Shown: positions 1 to 9,640, counted from the stretch's first letter. The stretch: 64,000 nt of DNA from JAFNAG01 sp963739235 (GCA_963739235.1 CAVTZY010000024.1:372001-436000), one strand, 5' to 3'. A program made the numbers and translations. Notes: generated by a model not told the origin, from the sequence alone.

Positions 1-356
1 ACGGCTCGGACAGTTTCTCTGCTGCCATCGGTTTTGGGGATGGCTCCGTGGGGACTCTGGTCTATGCGGCGATGGGGGATGTCGCTTGTGCCAAAGAACA
101 CTTCGAAGTCTACGCCGGTGGGAAGATGGCGGTGCTGCATGATTTTCGCTCGCTCGAGATGACTGCCGGCGGAAAAACCCGGCGTTCGAGTCTCACCAGA
201 CAGGACAAAGGATTCAACGCCGAGGTCAGAGCATTCGTTGCGAGCATCCAGGGCGCAGCGCCCGCCTCGTTCACCATTGAGGGGCTCGCGGCGGTCACGC
301 GCTCGACTTTTGCCATGGTTCGGGCCATGGCCAGCGGCCGGCGCGAACGCTGCTGA
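1..356 (+). CDS. Gfo/Idh/MocA-family oxidoreductase, C-terminal fragment
   Basis: The reading frame is open from the window edge (first whole codon at 3) to TGA at 354-356, so this is the 3' end of a longer gene. The visible part has the pattern FGDGSVGTLVYAAMGD, then a stretch ending VLHDFRSLEM and RQDKGFNAEVRAFV. That is typical of the C-terminal substrate-binding half of Gfo/Idh/MocA NAD(P)-dependent sugar oxidoreductases. In exopolysaccharide clusters this domain is often fused behind an alcohol-dehydrogenase-like domain; whether that holds here cannot be seen. The gene lies 108 bp upstream of the heparinase-like gene on the same strand, so a role in modifying a nucleotide sugar or glycan is inferred from context. 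Family assignment is fairly secure, substrate unknown. Confidence 0.75.
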   Translation, partial: GSDSFSAAIGFGDGSVGTLVYAAMGDVACAKEHFEVYAGGKMAVLHDFRSLEMTAGGKTRRSSLTRQDKGFNAEVRAFVASIQGAAPASFTIEGLAAVTRSTFAMVRAMASGRRERC

Positions 357-464
357 AATGAATGACACGATAGCATGACCGCCAAGACGCCAGCAAAAAC
401 CAGTTTTCCACCTGACAATTTCTTCAGCCATCCTTAGTGCCCGCTGGAAGGAGGTAAGATCAGA

Positions 465-2177
465 GTGTATAAGAGCCAACCTCTGACACGGGCGCTGCTG
501 ACCGCCCGCAGCGCGGTGCGACTGAAACCAGTCCAGATCTACGGCCGGTTTTTTTCGCCGCCGGGAAAGCCCCTGTCACCCGGGAGCACCGCCAACGTTC
601 CCCATTGGAAAGGCCTCCCGGGTCTCCCGCAGATCTGTAAAGAATGCAGCGCGCTGGGCCATGATACCGGTGCGCTTATTGAAGGACGATTTTCTTTCTT
701 GAATCGGCAGATCACATTCCCGGAAGAGGTGAACTGGAGCGCCCCTGAAACAGAGAGGCTATGGCGATATCACCTGCACTACCTGGGCTGGGCGCTTGCT
801 CTCGCTCTCGACGGCAGCCCGCGCTGTCTGACCGTCCTGGAAAAAAGAGTCACCGAATGGCTCCAGAGCAATCTTCCGGGCAGCAGCGAAGGTTGGGAAC
901 CTTTCCCCCTCTCGCTGCGAATCGTCAACCTGGCTTACATCTTGTCCTTGACCGGTGTGCTTTCGACCCGGCTCACGGAGATACTGAGGGCGTCATTGGC
1001 GGTTCAAGTTCGCGCATTGCTGCGAGGGATCGAGCATTCCCTTCAGGGAAATCACCTGGTCAAAAACGGCAAGGCGCTACTGGTCGCAGGTCTGGCGTAT
1101 CAGGGTCCCGAGGCCGAAAAGTGGTTTCGCAGCGGATTCGCCCTCCTTGAACGCGAAATGGAGGCCCAGGTATATCAAGACGGCGGGCACGGCGACCGAT
1201 GTGCGATGTATCAAGCCCAGGTTCTCCTGGATTACCTCGAATCGATCGCCCTGCTGAAAGCTGCCGGCCGGCCTTTCCCCAAGGATTGGCATAAGCGCCT
1301 GGAAGCAATGGTCGTCTATTTGGACGCCATCTGTCACCCCGACGGCCTGCCGGCCCTATTTGGCGATACGTCGATCTCCTGCATACCCCCCAAGGAGCGA
1401 CTGGTAAAGCTTGCGCGCGACCTAGGCATCAAGACCGAATTTCTCGATGGCTGTGCCAGCCACGAGTTTCCCGATAGTTCCTATGTCATAGCACGCGACC
1501 TGCGCCGAGGAAACTACCTGATCCTGGATTCCGGTGCCCAAGGGAATGCCATCGAGTCCGCTCACTATCATTGCCAGTTTTTTTCCTACGAGCTGTCGCT
1601 TGCGGGCAGACGCGTGGTGACCGACACCGGCGTTTCGAGCTATGAGATTGGCCCTGAAAGAACCTTGAATCGAAGCTCCTGGGCCCACAATACCGTTTCA
1701 TGGAAAAACCGCGAGCCGGCAGAAATCTGGGGCGCCTTTCGCCTCGCGCGTCGCGCGCAAATTCTCTGCCGGGAGGTCGAGTGTGCAGCGGCCGGAGCGC
1801 TTCGATTCAAAGGACGAATGAAGGGATTCTATCCAGGTGCGACCCGGGGATGTTGGGAACGCGAAGTGGGTTGGATGCCGGAAGGAAGACTTGAGATTGT
1901 AGATACCTGGCTTGCTCCCAAGGCGATCGGGAATATTGTCTCCCGTATCCATTTCGCTCCCGGCCTGAGGCTCTCCGATGAGGGTGGCGGCAATTGGGGC
2001 ATCTACGCGGACACAGGTCCCAGAATCTCCTCATTGCAAGTGAGCCAGGGAACAGCGACTCTTACAAGGACTCCCTATCACCCATCCTTTGGCGAGAGCC
2101 ATGATCGCGATTGCATTGAGATCACACTAGTCAAGAACTCCGCCCGTTACCGGATCCTGTCAGCCCTGTCCCAGTAG
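465..2177 (+). CDS. Heparinase II/III family polysaccharide lyase-like protein
   Basis: This 570-residue protein starts at a GTG preceded by a strong ribosome-binding site (GGAAGGAGG near 446-454). The N-terminal half looks like the alpha/alpha toroid of heparinase II/III proteins (GNHLVKNGKALLVAGL around residue 200, then VYQDGGHGDRCAMYQAQ). The C-terminal half carries the beta-sandwich hallmark HNTVSWKNREPAEIWGAFR with alternating basic residues. Family members cleave uronic-acid-containing polysaccharides by beta-elimination. Those inside exopolysaccharide operons are thought to trim or remodel the glycan during export. No clear signal peptide is visible, so the compartment is uncertain. 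It sits between the oxidoreductase tail and a GT4 glycosyltransferase on the same strand, consistent with one operon. The exact substrate cannot be deduced. Confidence 0.85.
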   Translation: MYKSQPLTRALLTARSAVRLKPVQIYGRFFSPPGKPLSPGSTANVPHWKGLPGLPQICKECSALGHDTGALIEGRFSFLNRQITFPEEVNWSAPETERLWRYHLHYLGWALALALDGSPRCLTVLEKRVTEWLQSNLPGSSEGWEPFPLSLRIVNLAYILSLTGVLSTRLTEILRASLAVQVRALLRGIEHSLQGNHLVKNGKALLVAGLAYQGPEAEKWFRSGFALLEREMEAQVYQDGGHGDRCAMYQAQVLLDYLESIALLKAAGRPFPKDWHKRLEAMVVYLDAICHPDGLPALFGDTSISCIPPKERLVKLARDLGIKTEFLDGCASHEFPDSSYVIARDLRRGNYLILDSGAQGNAIESAHYHCQFFSYELSLAGRRVVTDTGVSSYEIGPERTLNRSSWAHNTVSWKNREPAEIWGAFRLARRAQILCREVECAAAGALRFKGRMKGFYPGATRGCWEREVGWMPEGRLEIVDTWLAPKAIGNIVSRIHFAPGLRLSDEGGGNWGIYADTGPRISSLQVSQGTATLTRTPYHPSFGESHDRDCIEITLVKNSARYRILSALSQ

Positions 2178-2343
2178 CAGAGAACACTATGCCATCAGCT
2201 GCCGCAACCTGCGGAAAAAATTTTCGCGGCAACGCTCCAGAATGACAAGGGCCACCCTGGAGCGCAGTAGCATGACCGAATCGCCGCTCAAGGGCGCGTC
2301 AAAACAGCTACCCGCACTGAAACGAACCGCCGATAAGCTGATT

Positions 2344-3684
2344 ATGAAGATTCTCTACGTCAGCCAGTACTTTCCACCCGAACCCGGAGCTCCGGCAGCT
2401 CGTGTTTATGAGAATTGCCGGGCCTGGGTGCAGTCCGGTGCCGATGTATCCGTGTTGACGGCATTCCCTAACCATCCTACCGGGGTTGTCCCTCAGACGT
2501 ATCGCGGCAAGCTCTATCAGTCTGAAGAGGTTGTCGGCATCAAGGTCCATCGGACTTTTATTTATCCCGCCGCTAACCAAGGGTTCTGGGGACGGTCTCT
2601 CAACTACATCTCCTTTGCGTTATCCGCTCTACTCTTCGGAATTTTCAAAATCAAATCACCGGATGTTGTCGTGGCAACTTCTCCGCAGTTTCTGGTGGCA
2701 CTCTCCGGTTACATGCTGGCAAGAATCCTGCGGGCACGGTTCGTGTTCGAGGTGCGCGATCTCTGGCCTGCCTCGATCGTGGCAGTGGGCGCACTGCGGG
2801 AAGGATCCATCCTGATCCGACTGCTGGAAGTGCTCGAAGGCTTTCTCTACCGTCACGCCGACCATATCGTGGTTGTCGCCGAACCCTATAAAGCGCTGAT
2901 TGACTCCAAAGGGGTATCCGATTCGAAAATCTCGGTTATTCAGAATGGGGTAGATCTGATCCTGTTCCGACCTGGTCCCAAGCCACTGGATCTCCTTCAC
3001 GAACACCGGCTCGACGGCAAGTTTGTGGTCTCCTATGTCGGAACCGTCGGCATGGCCCATGGCGTTGGCATGATCCTCAGCGCGGCGATGCAGATGAGGG
3101 CATTGCAGGATGTTCATTTTGTCGTGGTCGGAGAAGGGGCAGAGCGCGCCGAGTTATGCGCCTGCGCCGAGAAAGAGGATCTGACCAACGTGACCTTTCT
3201 CGGAGCCGTTCCCAGGTCCAAAGTCAGGGAGTGGATCGTCGCATCCGATGTCTGCGTCGTCACCCTCAGGAACAAGGCGCTGTTCCGGAAGGTCATCCCT
3301 TCCAAGCTGTTCGAGATCATGGCGTGTGCTCGCCCCATCATCCTCTCCGTGGCCGGGGAGTCGGCTCAACTGCTGAAAAAGTCTCGGGCAGGAATCATCA
3401 TCGAACCTGAAGACTCCGGTCAGCTCGGGGCCGCTGTGCTCCGGTTGAAAGAGCATCCTGTCGAGATGCGGGAAATGGGAGCCAATGGTCGCACATTTGT
3501 AGAAGCGCACTTCGACCGAAACGTCCTGGCAAACTCCTATCTGGAGTTGTTGACGGACCTCGGGTCCAAGGCGACACGATCCGCATGGAGAGTGGCGTCG
3601 AGCTCGGCAGCATCAAGGATTGAGAATCTGCGTTTACTGCAAAAACGCGATGACTCAAAGGCTCAAAAGATACTGGTTTCTTAA
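2344..3684 (+). CDS. Glycosyltransferase family 4 (WcaI/WbuB-like)
   Basis: The protein begins MKILYVSQYFPPEPGAPAAR, the classic N-terminus of GT-B-fold family 4 enzymes. I therefore chose the ATG at 2344 over in-frame starts up to 34 codons upstream, though no good ribosome-binding site precedes either. The C-terminal Rossmann half shows NGVDLILFRPG, VVVGEGAERAELCACAE and PSKLFEIMACARPIILSVAG, the last being the nucleotide-sugar-binding E-x7-E region. Family 4 retaining enzymes transfer a sugar from an NDP-sugar to a lipid-linked acceptor at the cytoplasmic membrane face. The downstream WecA/MraY-like gene would make that lipid-linked primer. The last 40 or so residues (after LLTDLGSK) are a low-complexity tail not needed for the fold. 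Donor and acceptor sugars are unknown. Confidence 0.88.
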   Translation: MKILYVSQYFPPEPGAPAARVYENCRAWVQSGADVSVLTAFPNHPTGVVPQTYRGKLYQSEEVVGIKVHRTFIYPAANQGFWGRSLNYISFALSALLFGIFKIKSPDVVVATSPQFLVALSGYMLARILRARFVFEVRDLWPASIVAVGALREGSILIRLLEVLEGFLYRHADHIVVVAEPYKALIDSKGVSDSKISVIQNGVDLILFRPGPKPLDLLHEHRLDGKFVVSYVGTVGMAHGVGMILSAAMQMRALQDVHFVVVGEGAERAELCACAEKEDLTNVTFLGAVPRSKVREWIVASDVCVVTLRNKALFRKVIPSKLFEIMACARPIILSVAGESAQLLKKSRAGIIIEPEDSGQLGAAVLRLKEHPVEMREMGANGRTFVEAHFDRNVLANSYLELLTDLGSKATRSAWRVASSSAASRIENLRLLQKRDDSKAQKILVS

Positions 3685-3746
3685 GATTCTCTAGCCATCG
3701 GACGATCTACACAGATGAGTCTTGCGCACTCTGATGGATCGCAAAC

Positions 3747-5102
3747 ATGATTACCTATATTATTGCATTCCTGGCGGCTTTGTGCGCATCTCTGGTGATC
3801 ACTCCCTGTCTCAGAGACGGCGCAAAGAAGCTGGGGTGGGTGGATAAGCCGGACCAAGTCAGAAAGCTGCACGATGCTCCTGTTCCGCGTGCTGGCGGCC
3901 TCGCCATATTCCTCGCTCTGATAATTTCCGTCCCGGTCATTTACTTGTTGCGCGCCGCAGTCAGCGATCCCCTCCGGATCGACCTCTCTCGTGCGGGCGC
4001 CATTGTTGGGTTGGGCGGACTGATGATGCTGATTGGTTTCTGGGACGATTTGAAAAACCTGTTGCCGTGGCAAAAGTTCGCCGCTCAGATTCTGGTGGCT
4101 CTCGCAGCCTGGTTCCTCGGACTGCGCATCCTGGGCAGTTGGTCGACCAATGGCAGTATGTTCGAACTCGGCATTCTCTCGCTTCCAGTAACTGTCGTCT
4201 GGATCGTCGGAATCACAAACGCCTTCAACCTGATAGACGGCATTGACGGTCTTTCCGCCGGGGCAGCCCTGTTTGCCATGTTCGCGATGATTGTGGTTTC
4301 GGCCCTCAATAGCCAGTGGCTCTCCGTTCTGCTCTTATCCAGCCTGGCCGGCGCCTCCCTGGGATTCCTGCGGCATAACTTCACTCCGGCTTCCATCTTC
4401 CTGGGAGATTCGGGGAGCCTGTTGCTGGGATTCATGCTCGCTGTTCTTGGCATCGAAGGCTCGCAAAAAAGCCCCACGGCGATTGCCATCGCGGTTCCCA
4501 TTGTCGCCTTCGGCCTCCCGGTGCTGGACACGATGATCGCGGTTCTGCGGAGATTTGTGAGCGGCAAACCGATCTTCGCTGGCGACCGGAGGCACATCCA
4601 TCACATCCTCATGGGTCGGGGATTCAAGCCGCGCAATGCTGTCATCCTGCTGTATGGAGTGTGCGGCCTGTTCGGGCTCATCTCGCTCCTGTTTATGAAT
4701 CCTTCGGGCCGAACCATGGGATTGTCCCTGGCTGTTCTAGGTGCGTGCGTGTGGTTCGGCATTCAGCAGCTTCATTACCCGGAGCTCAGGGAGTTCAATG
4801 GGTATGTCGGACGAGCGCTACGGCATCAGCGCGAATTGATTGCGGGAAATGTCCTCATTGGAAAAATGATTGATGGATTTCACTCGGCCAACAGCCTGGT
4901 GGAGCTGCTGGAAAGCCTCGCCGAAGTTCTCGATGAGTTGGAGTTTTCACGGGCCGAATTGCGCCTTCCCAGTCTAAGCGGGAACCGGGTCGTAGTCCGC
5001 ATAAGAAACTGGAAGACTGTGGTCGACGGACGAACGTATTGCCTGTATCAATGGTGCTCTCCCAATGCCCCGCCGATTGAGAAAACGGCTGGGAACGATT
5101 GA
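3747..5102 (+). CDS. Undecaprenyl-phosphate sugar-1-phosphate transferase (WecA/MraY-like)
   Basis: This 451-residue polytopic membrane protein belongs to the polyprenyl-phosphate N-acetylhexosamine-1-phosphate transferase family. Diagnostic motifs are GFWDDLKNLLPWQKF (Asp-Asp Mg-binding loop), NAFNLIDGIDGLSAG, FLGDSGSLLLGF and the basic loop GDRRHIHHILMGRGF, with hydrophobic segments between them. It catalyses transfer of a sugar-1-phosphate from a UDP-sugar to undecaprenyl phosphate, the first step of a lipid-linked glycan. It is about 100 residues longer than typical WecA: after the last membrane helix there is a soluble tail (roughly 350-451) with an acidic leucine-rich segment (LVELLESLAEVLDELEF), function unknown. 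It lies 62 bp after the GT4 gene and is the last gene of the polysaccharide operon. Confidence 0.9.
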   Translation: MITYIIAFLAALCASLVITPCLRDGAKKLGWVDKPDQVRKLHDAPVPRAGGLAIFLALIISVPVIYLLRAAVSDPLRIDLSRAGAIVGLGGLMMLIGFWDDLKNLLPWQKFAAQILVALAAWFLGLRILGSWSTNGSMFELGILSLPVTVVWIVGITNAFNLIDGIDGLSAGAALFAMFAMIVVSALNSQWLSVLLLSSLAGASLGFLRHNFTPASIFLGDSGSLLLGFMLAVLGIEGSQKSPTAIAIAVPIVAFGLPVLDTMIAVLRRFVSGKPIFAGDRRHIHHILMGRGFKPRNAVILLYGVCGLFGLISLLFMNPSGRTMGLSLAVLGACVWFGIQQLHYPELREFNGYVGRALRHQRELIAGNVLIGKMIDGFHSANSLVELLESLAEVLDELEFSRAELRLPSLSGNRVVVRIRNWKTVVDGRTYCLYQWCSPNAPPIEKTAGND

Positions 5103-5162
5103 ACGTCGGAACGCGTCAGTCAGGGCAACGATTTCAGGCTCGAATTTGTTTTTAAGGTTGCT

Positions 5163-5202
5163 CGACGATCAGGCCGGAATGATTCCGGGCCTGAGACCGT
5201 CG
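5163..5202 (+). other. Hairpin shortly after the polysaccharide operon
   Basis: CGACG at 5163-5167 pairs with CGTCG at 5198-5202. Inside it, CAGGC-CGGAA pairs with TTCCG-G-GCCTG around a TGA loop, one bulged G. There is no T-run after it, so it is not a canonical intrinsic terminator; an mRNA-end stabiliser or part of the structured RNA that follows is possible. Confidence 0.5.
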
Positions 5203-5278
5203 AAGGCCGCAACACTGACATCGGGCGTCTGACGTTTTATCATCCGATGACCTCACGGTACCCCGTATCGGCTATTTG

Positions 5279-5521
5279 TCTGCTGGGCCGGAATATTTGG
5301 GGTGAGTTTGTGGACTCCATAGGAAGGATTATGGCCCAGCAGAATGCAGGTTTGGGCAACAGCAGGGCAGGCCGGCTGTCCGACGCTGGATTCCAGCAGG
5401 TATCGGCCCATGCCGCATGCGCCGTGGAGGATAGAGCCAAGCCGGCTTAGCAGGTCCTATTTCCCGTGCATGGAAGGATCAGGGCGGCCCCCGAAGATGA
5501 GTCTTTGGGGGCCTTTTTTTC
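5279..5521 (+). ncRNA. Candidate structured non-coding RNA ending in a terminator
   Basis: This gene-free stretch contains several well-formed helices. TCTGCTGGGCC (5279-5289) pairs perfectly over 11 bp with GGCCCAGCAGA (5333-5343). GCCGGCT (5371-5377) pairs with AGCCGGC (5440-5446). A small hairpin GCTGG-ATT-CCAGC (5385-5397) sits inside the second helix. The tract ends in a strong rho-independent terminator (5486-5520). No protein-like reading frame explains the sequence. I could not match it to RNase P, tmRNA, SRP RNA or a known riboswitch consensus. It may be an independent small RNA or a long structured 3' UTR of the upstream operon. The 5' end is a guess. Confidence 0.5.
5486..5520 (+). 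terminator. Rho-independent terminator
   Basis: GGCCCCCGAAGA (5486-5497) pairs with TCTTTGGGGGCC (5502-5513), one G-T pair, loop TGAG, immediately followed by seven Ts. This is a textbook intrinsic terminator for plus-strand transcription and closes the structured region after the polysaccharide operon. Confidence 0.85.
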
Positions 5522-6064
5522 ATCCACGCCGAAGGCGTGGATAATGGGTCATTTTTCGTTAGCGCCGAGGCCGCAACTGCGAAAACTGAAACAATGAGCT
5601 CGCGAATTTTAAAAGCAAACGCGTATGGCCTATGGAAAATGCCGTCTCTATAGAAATCCGCAAAAAGCGCGGTTTCCCACAGGCCCTACTGGTCTTTCTT
5701 TTTCTGATTCAATGGGAAAAAACCAAGGCAGCGAAAGCACCTTAAGAAGGTCGATTTTTTGTCTAGACAATCAGGAACTACGACTTCCACGAAAAGCATC
5801 TTACATGCGACTGCCGCTGCGGCGCGGCGGCCGACGATCGCAAGGATTTCTCTGAGGATGAAGAACCGCGCGCCGATTACAACCGCGTGAATGTGGATGC
5901 CGTTGAGCGTATGCCGCTCGCGATGTCGCAAGGGAGCATACTCGGCCTGTCCTCTTTGATCTCTTCTGGCAGCAGTTGCCGATCTCGGGCGTGCGCACTT
6001 TAACGCGCGGCATCAGCGGCGATGTGGAGCGCCGTCCGCCGCATGCCGTTGGGCTGACGTCTGC
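5521..6064. other. Gene-free stretch of mixed composition
   Basis: About 540 bp between the terminator and the convergent membrane-protein gene. The first 250 bp are AT-richer than the surroundings. Short frames exist on both strands but all are under 86 codons, overlap each other and resemble no family I know. I see no repeat or RNA here; it may hold an eroded gene. Confidence 0.4.
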
Positions 6065-6631
6065 CTACTGCACCACCCTCATCGCTGGAGCCAGCCCCAG
6101 CGTCTGCAAGATGATGGTCCCCGCGATACAGCCGATGACGGCGAGCGCAACCACTAACCAAATGTGCTTGAGGGACACGCCGTTGGCGGCCGCTCCAAGG
6201 ACAGTGCCTGCGAGCCCCAATTCGACTGACTGACCGATCCACCAGCCCACGAGAAGCGGTAACCCCGCGGTGCTGATCGAATACAGACCCATCGCAAGCG
6301 TACCCCAGACGACCAAGCCAACGATGCCCCCAAGTCGGAGTCCCGAAGCGACTCCACGTATTTCCAGGCGGTGAAAGAGCCAGTAGAGGCTGAAGGTAAG
6401 AACGAGGAATGAAAGATAGCCCAGTGGAATGCGGCGAAAGGCCTGTTCTGGCTGAAGAAGGAACGGGCTGGCCTCAACATAGAGCTTCGCCAAAAGCCCC
6501 GCATGCAGGAAAAGGTCGAAGCCCAAGGACAGAACCCATGCGGCGACGACGGCGCTGAGCATGTGAAAGGCTCCCGCCTTCCCCGGGGCGGCATCACCAG
6601 ACACCGGTTCGGAGGTTCTGTCTGACCGCAT
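6065..6631 (-). CDS. Uncharacterised five-helix membrane protein
   Basis: This 188-residue integral membrane protein starts at the ATG at 6631, which has a good ribosome-binding site (GGGAGGGG, 4-8 nt upstream); a GTG one codon earlier is less well spaced. After a short polar N-terminus there are five hydrophobic segments, starting near MLSAVVAAWVLSLGFDLFLH, IPLGYLSFLVLTFSLYWLF, LGGIVGLVVWGTLAMGLYS, LPLLVGWWIGQSVELGLAG and IWLVVALAVIGCIAG. Polar residues inside the helices (the Asp and His of FDLFLH, the Glu of QSVELG) could matter for function. I do not recognise the family confidently. It stands alone, convergent with the polysaccharide operon, with a repeat-rich spacer behind its 5' end. 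Confidence 0.6.
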   Translation of the reverse strand: MRSDRTSEPVSGDAAPGKAGAFHMLSAVVAAWVLSLGFDLFLHAGLLAKLYVEASPFLLQPEQAFRRIPLGYLSFLVLTFSLYWLFHRLEIRGVASGLRLGGIVGLVVWGTLAMGLYSISTAGLPLLVGWWIGQSVELGLAGTVLGAAANGVSLKHIWLVVALAVIGCIAGTIILQTLGLAPAMRVVQ

Positions 6632-6742
6632 CACACCCCTCCCGCAGCGAGCGTGTGCCTTTCGAATTTCGGGGAGAGGCGCGAATGGCGTTTAGTTAAG
6701 AATGCCCCAATCACCTGTTAGTCCCGCCAAATCAAGTGATTA

Positions 6743-7042
6743 AGCCCTGAAGGGGCGGAGCAGCAAAGCCCAGGGCGTGAGCCCTGGGATCATGGTCATC
6801 CGGGAAACCAGCCCTGAAAGGGCGACGCAGCCTGCGCCGCCCTTTCAGGGCTGATTCCTTGCCAAACGTCAGTTCCCAGGGCTTGCGCCCTGGGCTTTGC
6901 TGCTGGACCCTTTCAGGGTCCCAATTGAAATCCTTATCTAAGCGCCATTCGGGATAGGCGCCAAAACCTTGAAATTTTACGCAAAACAGGTTCCTCGAAT
7001 CGCCAATAATTTCGAGGTTATGGCGCCTGTCCCCGAAATGGC
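6743..7042. repeat. Composite palindromic repeat, family A, copy 1
   Basis: The tract contains nested palindromes built on AGCCCTGAARGGGC and CCCAGGGCGTGAGCCCTGGG, then the shared tail CTTATCTAAGCGCCATTC, then a GGCGCCA...TGGCGCC hairpin running into GTCCCC. The same order of modules recurs at 15572-15897, and shorter pieces at 27835-27915 and 29606-29690. The arrangement resembles a non-autonomous, transposase-mobilised element (MITE or BIME-like). Confidence 0.7.
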
Positions 7043-7258
7043 ACAAGCTTCATTAGCATAGGATAAGGCCGATCGCTATGTCACGCAACTGGCATCCAAG
7101 GCGCAGAATGCTCCTGGCCAAGATTCGGCCACGGTGCTTGCCGTGATCGGGAAGAGCACTGCGGCACGGCTCGCCCCTGGCTACTCTCCCGGAGTCCCTC
7201 CGGGACGCCGGTTTTGAGACAGCCTCGGCGGCCGGGGCCTACTTGAAAGCATCGGCGG

Positions 7259-9461
7259 TTATCGGGTTTTGAGCCGGAGCACGGTCACCGAATGCCCGGG
7301 GAGCTCGTGGGTAAAGCTCGTCGCGGCGTTAGTGATGGCGATCGGCTTGGGCGCGACCTTGGTTGGCTCGGCAATCGAGTTCATGCCGGCAAGCTCGGCG
7401 GTAAGGACTTCGCCCTTCGCTTCCCTCGCAATCTTCTGCACGCCCTGCAGGTCGATCTTGAGCGTTTGCGGAATGGTCTGCACATTGACGAGTTTCAGGA
7501 TAATATCGCCGGTAGCGTTTTCGCGGCTGGCGTTTGCATAGACCGCATCAAATGGACCGGCAGGCCCGCCACCGCCGGTTGTGCCGCCACGCGCGCCGGG
7601 TGCCACCGGCGCCTGCGGGATCTGCTCGATGGTGAGCGTCGGAAGCGGATCCAGATGGGTCGGCAGGACCACGTCGCCGCGGTTGTTGGAAAACATTTTC
7701 TGCACGAAATACGCCGGCGAGCCGAAGCTCCCCAGCGCGTCGTATCCGATGAGGTTAATGGACCACTGCATGCCGCCGGGATTCGCGTTGCAGAAAAGGG
7801 GCGCATAACAGTTCATCACGACAACGTCGGCGTTGCGCTCGAGCCCCGTCAGCCAGGCGGCGTCCCCCAACGCGAAGGCCATGTGCCCCGTCGGGCCGCC
7901 GCGCGGATTGTTGGTCGCCCATTCGCCGACGAAGATCCTCGTTGCGGCACGATCGTACTTGTCGTAGTAGTGTGCCTGCGCAAGTGCCGTCGGGATGCTG
8001 ACGTAGAAATGGTCGTCAAGAAGATCGGGCTTGCGCGTGTGATCGTACTTGTCTCTGGATCTCAACGAAGAAATTACCTGGAGGTTCGGATATCTGGCTT
8101 TGATCGCGTCATAGAACATGGCGAAACGCCCGGCGTAGTTTTGCAGCCCGTTGTTCAGCCAGTCTTCGTTGCCGATCTCGACGTAACGGAGCTTGAACGG
8201 CGCCGGATGCCCATGCTGGGCGCGCTGCGCGCCCCACTTGGTGGATGTCGCGCCGGTGATATACTCGATCTCCTCCAGCGCCTCCTGAACGATCGGCTTG
8301 AGAGCATCGCCGGTGATCGTGGTGCGGCCCTGATCGAGGTGCATGCCGGCGTAGACGCCGACAATCGGTTCCATGTTGAGGTCTTCGCACCATTCCAGGA
8401 ATTCGAGCAGGCCCATGCCGTCGGTGGAGCGGTAGGTCCAGGGGCTCATGTGCCCCGGGCGTTCTTCGAGCGGACCGATCATGGCCTTCCAGTTGAAGCG
8501 GTTTTCAAAGTCGCGCCCTTCGATGTAGTTGCCGCCGGGGAAGCGGAGGAAGCTCGGCTTCATGTCGGCAAGTTTCTCCATGATGTCGATGCGGTTGCCG
8601 TTCGGGCGATTCTTGTACGTGGGAGGGAAGAGGGAAACCAGGCTGAACCAGAGCGAACCCGGATTGGAAGCGGAGAGTACAAACCTTTGCATCCGCTGTC
8701 GCCTGGACCTGTCCGGTCTTAATCTTTAGAGTGTACTTCTTCCACTCCGTCGTCAGCGCGCGGATCAGTCCTGAGGCATATACCGTACCATTGTTGCCTT
8801 CGATGGCAACCGTCAGCGGGCCGCGAAAGTCCTGACTGGCCCGGGCATAAAACGAAGCAGTGTAGGTTGTGTTCGGCTTGACCGGGATACCCCAGTATCC
8901 GTCATTGGCGACCCCGACGCGCTGGCCCGAGCCGGCGGACTTGATGTCGAGCCGCAGGCTGTTCCTGAGCGCGATCGTGTTTACAGGATCCATGGTATCG
9001 ATGTCGATATCGCCGGTGGCGCCGCTGCTTGTGACGAGCCACCAGTTGATCAGGTTCGGATTTTTCGCGACGGCCGGATTGGATCCAGGGGCCTGCGCCG
9101 CAGGCGCCGGAGTCGGCGGTGGATTTTGTGCGGCTGCCTGGCCAGCAGGCTGGGCGCCTGTGGGATTCGTCGTGCCGCCGCGTGCGCCACGTCCCTGCAC
9201 AATGGGACGGTCCTGGAAAATACGGTTGCGAATCAGCTCGCCATAAAGACCGCCGTCGTAGGAATAGTTGATCTCTTCGGTCATCAAGCCATAGAAGATC
9301 GGATCCATCCTGAATCCCGGCTGATCGACGCGCACGGTAAGCGTTATCGGATCGGACGCCGCAAAGCTCCACAGTCCCAGCACCAGCAGTGCGCCCATGA
9401 CCGGCGCTACCCAGCGGGGCGGTCTGTGCGATTTATACAAACCAATGGTTTGAGTCGGCAT
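7259..9461 (-). pseudogene. GH51-type alpha-L-arabinofuranosidase, interrupted by a one-base frameshift
   Basis: Two overlapping frames make one GH51 enzyme of about 733 residues. The N-terminal frame starts at ATG 9461 after AGGAGA, has a signal-anchor-like segment (WVAPVMGALLVLGLW), a domain opening FRMDPIFYGLMTEEINYSYD and a carbohydrate-binding-like insert. It should read TADAK then FVLSASNPGSLWF, but an extra base (one of the C pair at 8684-8685) shifts the frame. The C-terminal frame carries SFLRFPGGNYIEG, the acid/base Glu in EIGNEDW and the nucleophile Glu in FVGEWATN. The family removes arabinofuranose side chains from hemicellulose or arabinogalactan; export is likely. Because both halves stay well conserved up to the break, this is either a very recent mutation or a sequence error. 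Confidence 0.85.
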
Positions 9462-9544
9462 CTGGTGTCTCCTTTCCAGAGATCAGTTGATGCAATCGCT
9501 CCCCGGCAGAAATGCCATCTTACTATCACCGGACCGAGCCGTCG

Positions 9545-9640
9545 CGAAAAATGGGGGAAAATTGGATGCCACCTATTTTGGCGAAGATTTGATGGAAATA
9601 TTCTAACGTCCAAAAAATAGTGGCGTCCCCATTTTTCAAG
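9545..9640. repeat. GGGGAC-type palindromic element, copy near the methyltransferase 3' end
   Basis: The sequence AAAATGGGG ... CACCTATTTTGGCGAAGAT ... GTGGCGTCCCCATTTT matches, in the opposite orientation, the element at 11333-11420 at the other end of the methyltransferase gene. The rest of the 389-bp gap (9462-9850) holds no gene that I can support. Confidence 0.6.

Noticed and set aside
7292..8722. 476-codon plus-strand frame opposite the GH51 gene
   Set aside because: It is antisense to clearly conserved glycosidase sequence including both catalytic motifs, has no homology features, and results from high GC at third positions.
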